31,931 nt of DNA from positions 1 through 31,931 of IMG/VR virus record IMGVR_UViG_3300041402_000058; one strand, written 5' to 3'. Positions 24,191 to 30,847 of the stretch are shown piece after piece. A program made the translations under genes and the position numbers. Each line of letters starts with the position of its first letter. Within the stretch, counting starts at the first letter, position 1. The notes beneath the pieces were generated by a model. It saw only the letters and a list, made by a program, of their open reading frames with translations. It searched no databases and was not told where the DNA came from. This stretch comes from a virus.

Positions 24191-24772
24191 ATGAAAATTC
24201 AAGAAGTATTGAGACTACACGGATTATGGATCAACGGTGAAGAAGGTGGTATTCGTGCCGATCTCCAGGGTGTCAATCTCTGGGGTGTCAATCTCCAGGG
24301 TGCCGATCTCCGGGGTGTCAATCTCCAGGGTGCCGATCTCCGGGGTGCCAATCTCCGGGGTGTCAATCTCCAGGGTGCCGATCTCCGGGGTGCCAATCTC
24401 CGGGGTGTCAATCTCCGGGGTGTCAATCTCCAGGGTGCCAATCTCCAGGGTGCCGATCTCCGGGGTACCGATCTCCAGGGTACCAATCTCCGGGGTGTCA
24501 ATCTCCAGGGTGCCAATCTCCAGGGTGCCAATCTCCGGGGTGCCAATCTCCGGGGTGCCAATCTCCGGGGTGTCAATCTAGATTTTTCTTGTTGGCCTAT
24601 GTGGTGTGGAAGCCTCGGTGTCAAGGTGGATGCAAAGATTGCATCACAACTCGCTTATCACTTCTGCCGTGTTGATTGCGATGACACCGAAACGATTGAT
24701 GCACAGAAAGCGTTGAGAACTCTGGCCAACAAGTTTCACAGAATCAGTGAATGCGGTGAGGTGACGAAATGA
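24191..24772 (+). CDS. Pentapeptide-repeat protein
   Basis: A 193-residue protein. A short N-terminal helix (MKIQEVLRLHGLWINGEEGG) leads into 22 uninterrupted pentapeptides of the A(D/N)LxG type at residues 23-132, which should form a right-handed quadrilateral beta-helix of five to six coils. A Cys/Trp-containing C-terminal cap follows (to 193) with HFCRVDCDDTETIDAQKALRTLANKFHRI. Pentapeptide proteins can mimic DNA and bind gyrase (the MfpA and Qnr families), but many phage ones have no known partner. It is the first gene of the rightward early operon, with an excellent ribosome site, and its stop overlaps the next ATG. Confidence 0.9.
   Translation: MKIQEVLRLHGLWINGEEGGIRADLQGVNLWGVNLQGADLRGVNLQGADLRGANLRGVNLQGADLRGANLRGVNLRGVNLQGANLQGADLRGTDLQGTNLRGVNLQGANLQGANLRGANLRGANLRGVNLDFSCWPMWCGSLGVKVDAKIASQLAYHFCRVDCDDTETIDAQKALRTLANKFHRISECGEVTK
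24257..24586 (+). repeat. Tandem 15-base coding repeat of the pentapeptide array
   Basis: Twenty-two in-frame 15-base units of roughly GGTGYCRATCTCCRG, nearly identical at the DNA level, including third codon positions. Variation is mostly confined to the V/A, N/D and Q/R codon positions. Such identity suggests recent expansion or homogenisation by slippage or recombination. Confidence 0.9.
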
Positions 24773-25329
24773 ACTTTAATTTCCCAGATACGAAGTTTGT
24801 CAAAGAGAATACCTGCGGTGATCAGATCAAACATATCCTCAGCGAAGCTGATGAGGTTCGTAAAGCAAAAGGTGATCACCTGTGGGACGAGCTGATGGAC
24901 CTGTCACACAGCCTGGAGACTCTGTTCCGTATGCAACCCAAAGTCAGTGAAGCCGCTCGACTCAGGGTGATTGAGAAGAACGAAGCCAGGGGTTACTACT
25001 GCGCTCCCCCGGCATCGGTCAACCCGGCAACCGTGAAACCCGCCAACATCGTCAGTGTCGAGGATGGATATGAGTCCCTGTTCAAAACCCTCGTTGAAGC
25101 ACTCAACCAGGCGCAGATCGGCAAAGGCAAAGAGCGTCACGCCACATGGGAACCGTTCGATCAGCAGCCGATCATGGTCATCGCTGACATGTTTGGCGAA
25201 GGGTATCAACTTGGACAGGCGGTCAAGAAGCTCCAGGAGTCGCAGCGTCTCGACAAGGACGCAGCTATCCGGGAACGTCTTGGTGCCATCAACTACATTG
25301 CCGCTTCGATCATTGGTCTTCAGCGATGA
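24769..25329 (+). CDS. Two-domain early protein, N-terminal half MazG-like (tentative)
   Basis: A 186-residue protein. Residues 15-55 (CGDQIKHILSEADEVRKAKGDHLWDELMDLSHSLETLF) show the E-xx-EV...DE-xx-D helix pattern of MazG-type nucleotide pyrophosphohydrolases, which hydrolyse NTPs or ppGpp-like compounds with magnesium. A linker rich in Pro/Ala/Val (about 80-95) leads to a second conserved-looking block (ATWEPFDQQPIMVIADMFGEG, then LGQAVKKLQESQRL and RLGAINYIAASIIGLQR) that I cannot name. The ATG overlaps the pentapeptide stop (ATGA), and the stop overlaps the next ATG. The MazG call is tentative because only one helical pair is obvious. Confidence 0.75.
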   Translation: MNFNFPDTKFVKENTCGDQIKHILSEADEVRKAKGDHLWDELMDLSHSLETLFRMQPKVSEAARLRVIEKNEARGYYCAPPASVNPATVKPANIVSVEDGYESLFKTLVEALNQAQIGKGKERHATWEPFDQQPIMVIADMFGEGYQLGQAVKKLQESQRLDKDAAIRERLGAINYIAASIIGLQR

Positions 25330-25610
25330 CATTCGCAGAGGTCTGTGAAAATCCCAATAAGTTGCTGGTCCACTATCTCATGTCATCGTACATCTATTAC
25401 GAGCTGAACGATTCAGTGTACAGTGACCACCAGTATGATCAGATATGCAGAGAACTACTGAATAGATGGGACGATGTTGATCACATGCACAAGCACCTGG
25501 TCACCAAGTCCCATCTCGAAGCTGGCACCGGGTATGACATCAAGTACACCAACATGATCAAAGGGGGTGCTCATGACTGGCTTAAACGAAACAAAATCAG
25601 CTTCATGTAG
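25326..25610 (+). CDS. Stand-alone LigA-like mini-domain protein
   Basis: A 94-residue protein. The segment HYLMSSYIYYELNDSVYSDHQYDQICREL (about 16-44) resembles the N-terminal Ia domain of NAD-dependent DNA ligases, which has the form 'YYxxDxPxxSDxEYDxLxxEL' and binds the nicotinamide part of NAD. The adenylation, OB and BRCT domains are absent, so it cannot be a ligase alone. Phages carry similar LigA-related small proteins of unknown role. The start overlaps the preceding stop (ATGA). NAD binding is a guess. Confidence 0.72.
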   Translation: MTFAEVCENPNKLLVHYLMSSYIYYELNDSVYSDHQYDQICRELLNRWDDVDHMHKHLVTKSHLEAGTGYDIKYTNMIKGGAHDWLKRNKISFM

Positions 25611-25755
25611 GCTGTTGGAGCCTGGTGAGATCATCCAATCAGGGGACCAGTTCCAATGCAAGATCCCCGACATTGGATGGGTAGCAAGGACACCGATGAC
25701 CTGGGGTGATGCGTTCAACCCTGCTAAACATCGACCGACGAGGAGGGTGATGTGA
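25573..25755 (+). CDS. Small conserved phage protein, 60 aa
   Basis: A 60-residue protein with the pattern RLLEPGEIIQSGDQFQ and IGWVARTPMTWGDAFNPAKHRPTRR. This 'xLxxGExIQxGDxx...YRR'-type small protein is frequent in phage early regions, function unknown, perhaps a small beta-barrel. It overlaps the end of the LigA-like gene by 38 bases in another frame. ATG 25573 is taken; GTG 25567 is possible. The composition and the GTGA overlap with the next gene support it as real. Confidence 0.7.
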   Translation: MTGLNETKSASCRLLEPGEIIQSGDQFQCKIPDIGWVARTPMTWGDAFNPAKHRPTRRVM

Positions 25756-25892
25756 ATTATGAACTTTACTTCTATTGTCTTTTAGCATTCACAGTGGGAA
25801 GACTCAGCACATGCACCATATATATAGGTCCTGACAAAGAGAAATACGATAGAGCCACACTCGCAATATTGACAACGGGAAGGGGAAAATGA
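25752..25892 (+). CDS. Small membrane-like protein, 46 aa, GTG start
   Basis: A 46-residue frame: GTG then NYELYFYCLLAFTVGRLSTC..., a single hydrophobic segment at about residues 4-18, then a polar tail ending TTGRGK. The GTG overlaps the preceding TGA (GTGA), GAGGAGGG lies just upstream, and the stop lies one base before the ParB-like ATG. This packing supports it as a gene despite its size. It may be a membrane peptide; no family recognised. Confidence 0.6.
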   Translation: MNYELYFYCLLAFTVGRLSTCTIYIGPDKEKYDRATLAILTTGRGK

Positions 25893-25893
25893 A

Positions 25894-26706
25894 ATGGCAA
25901 CACTGAAGCAATTAGCATCGGGTAGAAAAGACCTGTTCATGTTGGACCCGAACATCATTCAGGAAGAACCAGGATGGAACGTTCGAACCAACAACGATGA
26001 GCTGACCGCACACATCCGGCAACTGGCAGACAGCATCAAAGAGAACGGCGTCCAGATGCCGCTGACCGTCTATATGAAGGGTGACATACCCACCATCACC
26101 GATGGTCATTGCAGACTGAAGGCCGTCAAACTCGCCATATCCGAAGGTGCCGAGATCGAGACAGTACCTGTCAGGAACGAAGAGAGAACGGCGAACGATG
26201 CCGATAGAACCCTGTCGATGCTGACGAGGAACAGTGGTAAGTCGTTGACACCCATGGAGCAGTCCGAAGTGGTCAAACGCCTCCTGTCCTTCGGATGGCT
26301 TCAATCCAAGATATCGAGGCGCACCGGCTACAGTCGATCCCACATCACCAACTTGATCACCCTGTCCTCAGCCCCCGCACAAGTTCAGAAGATGGTAAAG
26401 TCCGGGGAAGTCTCGGCAACCCTCGCCACCCAGACAATCAAGGAGAACGGCAGCAAGGCGGTCGATGTTCTTGAGAAGGCAGTGGGAACCGCGAAGAAAG
26501 AGGGGAAGAAGAAGGCAACCAGGCAGCATGTCACCAAGGCTGTCAACTGGAAAGTCCTCGGTCCTCAGCTCCTGTCGGCTCTGGAGGATATCATGGGTCA
26601 TGCTGAAACGTTGTCGCAGCAGGGTGATCCCAACAACACGACCCGTGTCAAACTCTTAAAATCGATCATTGAGTCCAGGGATCTGATCAACAAGTGTAAA
26701 CTTTAA
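25894..26706 (+). CDS. ParB/Spo0J-fold DNA-binding protein
   Basis: A 270-residue protein. The ParB N-terminal domain is at about residues 15-100: IRQLADSIKENGVQMPLTVY followed by DGHCRLKAV, the C-motif region (usually GERRxxA), here without the second arginine. A helix-turn-helix block follows at 115-165 (LTPMEQSEVVKRLLSFGWLQSKISRRTGYSRSHITNLI), then a basic linker and a helical C-terminus. ParB proteins bind parS-like repeats and hydrolyse CTP to slide on DNA; phage relatives also act as nucleases or regulators. No parA partner is seen. The repeated element at 23.6-24.0 kb is a plausible target. Confidence 0.88.
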   Translation: MATLKQLASGRKDLFMLDPNIIQEEPGWNVRTNNDELTAHIRQLADSIKENGVQMPLTVYMKGDIPTITDGHCRLKAVKLAISEGAEIETVPVRNEERTANDADRTLSMLTRNSGKSLTPMEQSEVVKRLLSFGWLQSKISRRTGYSRSHITNLITLSSAPAQVQKMVKSGEVSATLATQTIKENGSKAVDVLEKAVGTAKKEGKKKATRQHVTKAVNWKVLGPQLLSALEDIMGHAETLSQQGDPNNTTRVKLLKSIIESRDLINKCKL

Positions 26707-26721
26707 CCAAAGGATAATAAC

Positions 26722-26988
26722 ATGCCAGTCATGATAGGGTTAGAAAACACGAAATCAGAACTAGATGTTGAGTTCTTCTCATCCACTTCTGAAGGTATTC
26801 AAATGCTTGGGACATTAAGAGCTGCGATAGCTTCAGGTGAAAACGGTGCCGTCTGCATTTGGATAGATGACGATGGTGTCTACAGAGGCAACAGGCAGTA
26901 CTGCTGTGACACCAAAGCAGAGTTTCAGAGTGAAAACATCGAAGAATTGTCGGCATGGTTGGATGAGAATCTGCCGAAAATTCAATAA
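26722..26988 (+). CDS. Unknown early protein, 88 aa
   Basis: An 88-residue acidic protein: MPVMIGLENTKSELDVEFFSS..., with a central GAVCIWIDDDGVYRGNRQYCC hairpin and a C-terminal helix (NIEELSAWLDENLPKI). No family recognised. AAAGGA precedes the ATG, and it lies 15 bases after the ParB-like gene in the same operon. The mixed alpha/beta pattern and high acid content would suit a protein-binding inhibitor, but that is only a guess. Confidence 0.72.
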   Translation: MPVMIGLENTKSELDVEFFSSTSEGIQMLGTLRAAIASGENGAVCIWIDDDGVYRGNRQYCCDTKAEFQSENIEELSAWLDENLPKIQ

Positions 26989-27007
26989 CCGAGACGGAGG
27001 ATCTGAC

Positions 27008-27379
27008 ATGCCTGCAAGCAAACCCATCGGATCACTGACCAAGATCAACGGCGTCACCTTGGTTACAGTCGCATCGGAAGATGAACGATGCGCCAGATGT
27101 TACTTTGGTCCTGAGTCTTGTGACAGAGACACCGTCTGCTCTGGTTTGGGAAGAGATGACGATCAGATGGTGGAGGTTCGTATCTATGATCCCAGCAAGC
27201 CTCCCGGCACAGTGTTCCCATGGGTTGATAAGGGTGAGACGATCACACTTGAAGCTGTCGAATCGACACCAGGGTTGCTGTGTCAGGAGTGTCATTTCAA
27301 CGTTGACAATGTCAAATGCAAATCCAATCACCCCGTTTGCTCACGCCCCGATTATGATGTATACTTTGTAAAGATATGA
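27008..27379 (+). CDS. Cys-rich early protein, 123 aa
   Basis: A 123-residue protein with paired cysteines: ERCARCYFGPESCDRDTVC near residues 28-46 and LLCQECHFNVDNVKC near 92-106. This is a likely zinc-binding arrangement. The middle (VEVRIYDPSKPPGTVFPW) looks beta-rich. Start at ATG 27008 with GGAGG 7 bases upstream; the upstream extension of this frame to 26867 overlaps the preceding gene and is rejected. The stop overlaps the next ATG (ATGA). Similar small two-knuckle proteins are common in phages; function unknown. Confidence 0.72.
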   Translation: MPASKPIGSLTKINGVTLVTVASEDERCARCYFGPESCDRDTVCSGLGRDDDQMVEVRIYDPSKPPGTVFPWVDKGETITLEAVESTPGLLCQECHFNVDNVKCKSNHPVCSRPDYDVYFVKI

Positions 27380-27528
27380 AACTACACTGCCTCATCCTCG
27401 GACCGCTACCGTGGGACATTGATCACTGTGGTATGCGGTACGAGATGGGGCAGGAGTTCAAGGACAATGAGTGTGGGGAATGCTTGACGTATCTCAAGGC
27501 ATATCTTGAGGAAAGGGGAATCACATGA
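27376..27528 (+). CDS. Small protein, 50 aa, CxxC-containing
   Basis: A 50-residue protein, MKLHCLILGPLPWDIDHCG..., with cysteines at 5, 18, 33 and 36 (NECGECLTYLKAYLEERGI), a possible zinc knuckle plus helix. It is coupled at both ends by ATGA overlaps with its neighbours, which is the main support for its being a gene. No function can be given. Confidence 0.68.
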   Translation: MKLHCLILGPLPWDIDHCGMRYEMGQEFKDNECGECLTYLKAYLEERGIT

Positions 27529-27764
27529 AAGATTTGATCGAACAAGTGCTTGACGAGAATCGACCTGTCGCTATTTCATATGACATGCTTCCTGCGTATC
27601 TGGCAGCAACCGAACGACACCAAGAAGCACTGTCTCAGTTATCCCGGATGAACGACATCATCAAGACTCAGCGTCGGTTGCTGGAGAGGATTGATGCCTT
27701 GTCTTTGCACCAGACCGGAGAAGTAGGGTTATTGGCACGTAAAATGACACAGGAGGCAGAATGA
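27525..27764 (+). CDS. Small helical protein, 79 aa
   Basis: A 79-residue, almost wholly helical protein (MKDLIEQVLDENRPVAISYDMLPAYLAATERHQ, then EALSQLSRMNDIIKTQRRLLERIDAL), with a probable coiled coil at residues 30-62. It is linked to both neighbours by ATGA overlaps. No domain recognised. It may oligomerise or bind a host protein. Confidence 0.7.
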   Translation: MKDLIEQVLDENRPVAISYDMLPAYLAATERHQEALSQLSRMNDIIKTQRRLLERIDALSLHQTGEVGLLARKMTQEAE

Positions 27765-28051
27765 CTGTTGATTTGAATAAATGCAAACCCGGTGATAAAC
27801 TGAAATCGATTCACGGTATGATACTCATATATGTTGAAAAACTTTCGGAAGATAACTATTACGATCACAAGATCCAATATCCGAATGGTTCTTTCGGCAC
27901 TCGCGTGAATGACGGTCACACTTACCGCAACCCATCAAAGAGACTGCCGGAGGATCAAGATATCGTGGAGATCCCGAATGAAATGCACCGAGAAGACAGA
28001 AGTGTTCTCCAGGGTATGTGGCTTCTTTCGCCCAATACAGTGCTGGAATAA
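27761..28051 (+). CDS. Conserved phage early protein, 96 aa
   Basis: A 96-residue protein with the pattern LNKCKPGDKLKSIHGMILIYVEKL, followed by YYDHKIQYPNGSFGTRVNDGHTYRNPSKRLPEDQDIVEI. This arrangement, a small beta-barrel of the 'CKPGDKLxxxxG...YPNGxxGTRxxDGxxYR' kind, is widespread in phage early regions and has no settled function. The start overlaps the previous stop (ATGA). The last 73 bases are shared with the next gene in another frame. Confidence 0.75.
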   Translation: MTVDLNKCKPGDKLKSIHGMILIYVEKLSEDNYYDHKIQYPNGSFGTRVNDGHTYRNPSKRLPEDQDIVEIPNEMHREDRSVLQGMWLLSPNTVLE

Positions 28052-28115
28052 GGGGAAGAAATCCGAGTACAAGGACAGAACGCCTTACAAAGCAGGGAAG
28101 GAGGTGATGCGATAG
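27978..28115 (+). CDS. Stand-alone NrdD glycyl-radical-tail-like protein, 45 aa
   Basis: A 45-residue protein: MKCTEKTEVFSRVCGFFRP, then IQCWNKGKKSEYKDRTPY. This matches the extreme C-terminus of class III anaerobic ribonucleotide reductase, where 'VxSRVxGYxxPVxxWNxGKxxEFKDR' surrounds the glycyl radical. G15 in RVCGF would be the radical glycine. The catalytic barrel and most of the zinc-cysteine site are missing. The start at 27978 has GGAG 7 bases upstream. It overlaps the previous gene by 74 bases. The enzyme YfiD, a spare radical domain of pyruvate formate-lyase, is a precedent for such a stand-alone tail. Confidence 0.72.
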   Translation: MKCTEKTEVFSRVCGFFRPIQCWNKGKKSEYKDRTPYKAGKEVMR

Positions 28116-28153
28116 AACAGACATAGACATCGAGAGATCGATATTAGCGTGGT

Positions 28154-28190
28154 GAAAGACCCCATTATCCGGGCGGAGATGGGGTCTTTC
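28154..28190 (+). terminator. Terminator of the rightward early operon
   Basis: GAAAGACCCCAT (28154-28165) pairs perfectly with ATGGGGTCTTTC (28179-28190) over 12 bp, with a 13-base loop and TTTATG after it. It lies 38 bases past the last rightward stop and closes that operon; the A-rich 5' arm also gives it modest activity leftward. Confidence 0.85.
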
Positions 28191-28206
28191 TTTATGAGGA
28201 CACAAA

Positions 28207-28234
28207 GAAGCCCGATCATCTCTGACCGGGCTTC
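28207..28234 (-). terminator. Terminator of the primase-helicase gene
   Basis: GAAGCCCG (28207-28214) pairs with CGGGCTTC (28227-28234). On the minus strand it lies 3 bases after the stop and is followed by TTTGTG. With the hairpin at 28154 it separates two convergent operons. Confidence 0.8.
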
Positions 28235-28237
28235 GTG

Positions 28238-30847
28238 CTACCCTTCAACAACCTTCAAACCGATCCCTGATCTGATCTCCTGCATCTGCCTCTGATACTC
28301 TTCGTAAAGCTCTCGACCCTTCATCGCTGCATACTTGTTGTGGTTCCTGATGATCCACACTCTGAACTCATCGTTGACTTCCTTGGTCTTCTTCCAGGCT
28401 TTAGCACCGATACCGATGCGACCCTGCTTCATGACCTTCCCGATGATCTTGGCGTTTGGTATCGACTTCAGATCAACGCTGACACCGACCACACCAGCAA
28501 CCTTCAGTGCAACCCGGATGTCATTGGACGTCACCAGGTCCGATTGCATCAGAGAAAGGCCACCACGACGCATCTCCTTGATCGCTGTTGAGATCGGATC
28601 TTCAGATGCCTCCTGGATCTCCTTGACGAAGTCGGTCACCCCTGGTGTCCTGCCGGGATCGAAGTCTGACAGATCAACCTGCGTCATCAGATAATGAACG
28701 CAGTGCTTCCAGCCTTCACAATCCCTGATCCACTTCCACCGATCATCCCAGTACACTTGCCACTCAGGAACAACTTCACCGTTCTCTCCTCTGATGCTGA
28801 CATCGGACCACACGGCATAATACCGCCTACTGTCAGCACTCATGTGAATCGGAACAGCTGCATTTGTAGTCATTGTGACATTCACCACGTTGCGTACAGC
28901 TACAGGTCTGATACCCTTCATGTTGACTCTAAGGGTGTACGGGGGAGCTGTTGCCAGAGGTTTGAGACGATTGGCGACAGTCTTTGAATCGTTGTGATCA
29001 CCTAATTCCGTCTCGTTAATGTGTAGATATTTTGTGCTGAGTAGATACTCATTGAAATCAAGTAACAACTCATTACCGCTGATCGTTGTTGAATCCCGAC
29101 CCATCGCACGGACCAAAGGGTACAGGATGAAGTCTTTCCCATTACCCTCACCACCACCGAGGATCATGATGTGATTGATCTTCTTCTCAGGGTGACGCAT
29201 GGTAAACGCCATCCACTGAAGCATGTGCTTCTTGTTCTCCTGCCAACCGAGAGCATCGAAGTGATCGAGCCACCGCTGAACACATCCTGGTGTTCCCTGC
29301 TCAATATCACCAGACCACCCGTTGACGTATTTGATACCCATCTCAGTGTAGAGCTTCGGCATTCCTGGAGCGTAGTCGAGTCGGTCAACCTTCTGAACTC
29401 TACCGTTCATCAAGGCTTCGGTTCTGGCTTCCATGTCGAGGTGACCGTTGGTGTTCTGAAATGCGTCTGGCGACAACCACATTCGTTTCTCGATGTTGAA
29501 GAACTGGTTCTGCTCGGAGACGAAAATATATTCATCATAGAAGCTACCAAGTTTCTTCTCGTACCAAAGAGCACGTTGCTGATCGAGGATTTGCTGAAGA
29601 TCCTGCTTGCTCCAGTCCATGTGATCCCTGATTTGATTCCACCAGGTCAACCGTGAACCATGGTCCAGCTGGTCAACAGCCTTCAGGATCTCGTAAGCCA
29701 TTGCACCTGCTTCATTCGGGGGTGTTACCCTGAGCCTGTCGATCAGATCCTGGTAACCCACCAAGGGAGCTGACCCCATGAAGTCTATTTCTTTTCGAAT
29801 AATTTGTTGATCGTTTCTAGTTGGTGATCGCTGAGTATCCCCTCCAAAGTCGATCTCTTGTGCTCCACCCGACATCGTTCCATCACTTCTGTTGCCGTCA
29901 ATCTGTCCGAAGACGCGCATGATTTTCCACGATTCAAACTCTCTTTTGAATCCAGGGTGATGTGCTTCGATATGCCCCAACAGGTCGGCCCCTGTTCGGT
30001 GTTCGCATGAACCATGGTGACATTTGAACCCGATGCTTCCATCTTCGTTCGTAAATACTCCTGCACCATCGTCTGCTCCATCTGTGTGATCTCCAACCCA
30101 AGGGCACCGTACTTCGTACCGACCCTCGCTTCTAACTCCTTTGACGAGAAGTATTTCACCAAGCCCCAGGATGGGATGGTTTCCGACGTCAGCCGCACCA
30201 TCAATGCGTCCTTCTCTCCGTGCGGCATCAAGATCAACACCAAACGGGCTGGCAAGTTGTTCAAGAGATACTCTTGCACCAGGATTCCATTCGAGCATGA
30301 CACAACTCTGCGGCATTCCCTGGACAAGTTTTGATGCTTTGGTGTTGACTCCTTCGGGCAGGCGAACATATCTTGTCACTCCTTTCATCCCTGGATCTTT
30401 ACCATTTGGTGCCAATCCTCTCGATATGAGACCATCATGAAGATTATCTATCTTATTCCGATCAACACATACGGAGTTGAGGATATAACCCCATTGTTCA
30501 GACCCCGGTGAAGTCTGCAATTTGTAAGTTGGTGTGGGTAATCTGGTTACCTGACTCATGTCTAGTTTTTCACGAACATCGTCAAGAACCACAACGTGTG
30601 TTGCTCTGAAATCCACCTTGCGTCTTCTAACCTTCTCACCTGCTTCTGAGAAGAACGTTGAGACACAGAAATACTGGTTAGTTGCTGGATGTATGTATGT
30701 GTCCTGGAAGTATCCACCCGCCCAGCAAATCCCCCGCCTGTCCTGTGGGATGTTGGAAGGATCATCAGGGAAAGAAGTCACATGTGCGAAATGATAATCC
30801 TGCTCACCGAAGATAGTTTTGAGGAATGTCAGATTGTCAACATACAT
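28238..30847 (-). CDS. Primase-helicase (AEP-type primase plus SF3-like helicase)
   Basis: An 869-residue replication protein. Residues of about 1-200 look like an archaeo-eukaryotic/RepB-type primase: THVVVLDDV (D89, D90), YKLQTSPGSEQWGYIL and TRYVRLPEGVNTK. Residues of about 243-300 hold a putative zinc knuckle (YEVRCPWVGDH, FKCHHGSCEHRTGADLL). Residues of about 540-720 form an SF3-like helicase: Walker A ILGGGEGNGKDF (near 560), Walker B-like KYLHINETE (near 610) and sensor/arginine SADSRRYYAVWSDV. It would open DNA and lay primers at the phage origin. The start overlaps the methyltransferase stop by 11 bases. Confidence 0.9.
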   Translation of the reverse strand: MYVDNLTFLKTIFGEQDYHFAHVTSFPDDPSNIPQDRRGICWAGGYFQDTYIHPATNQYFCVSTFFSEAGEKVRRRKVDFRATHVVVLDDVREKLDMSQVTRLPTPTYKLQTSPGSEQWGYILNSVCVDRNKIDNLHDGLISRGLAPNGKDPGMKGVTRYVRLPEGVNTKASKLVQGMPQSCVMLEWNPGARVSLEQLASPFGVDLDAARREGRIDGAADVGNHPILGLGEILLVKGVRSEGRYEVRCPWVGDHTDGADDGAGVFTNEDGSIGFKCHHGSCEHRTGADLLGHIEAHHPGFKREFESWKIMRVFGQIDGNRSDGTMSGGAQEIDFGGDTQRSPTRNDQQIIRKEIDFMGSAPLVGYQDLIDRLRVTPPNEAGAMAYEILKAVDQLDHGSRLTWWNQIRDHMDWSKQDLQQILDQQRALWYEKKLGSFYDEYIFVSEQNQFFNIEKRMWLSPDAFQNTNGHLDMEARTEALMNGRVQKVDRLDYAPGMPKLYTEMGIKYVNGWSGDIEQGTPGCVQRWLDHFDALGWQENKKHMLQWMAFTMRHPEKKINHIMILGGGEGNGKDFILYPLVRAMGRDSTTISGNELLLDFNEYLLSTKYLHINETELGDHNDSKTVANRLKPLATAPPYTLRVNMKGIRPVAVRNVVNVTMTTNAAVPIHMSADSRRYYAVWSDVSIRGENGEVVPEWQVYWDDRWKWIRDCEGWKHCVHYLMTQVDLSDFDPGRTPGVTDFVKEIQEASEDPISTAIKEMRRGGLSLMQSDLVTSNDIRVALKVAGVVGVSVDLKSIPNAKIIGKVMKQGRIGIGAKAWKKTKEVNDEFRVWIIRNHNKYAAMKGRELYEEYQRQMQEIRSGIGLKVVEG

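Noticed and set aside
24257-24586. CRISPR-like or satellite repeat
   Set aside because: The 15-base units are contiguous with no spacers and in frame with a protein having proper caps and a ribosome site.
24199-24624. Leftward 141-residue Arg/Leu/Pro-rich repeat frame and a second rightward repeat frame (24237-24581)
   Set aside because: Alternative readings of the 15-base pentapeptide array; any frame stays open because the repeat length is a multiple of three.
26867-27007. Upstream extension of the Cys-rich gene to 26867
   Set aside because: Lies over the preceding gene in another frame; ATG 27008 has a strong ribosome site.
28238-30847. Shadow frames opposite the primase-helicase, including 29171-29656 (+) and 29785-30369 (-)
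   Set aside because: The 869-residue leftward protein has coherent primase, zinc and helicase signatures throughout.
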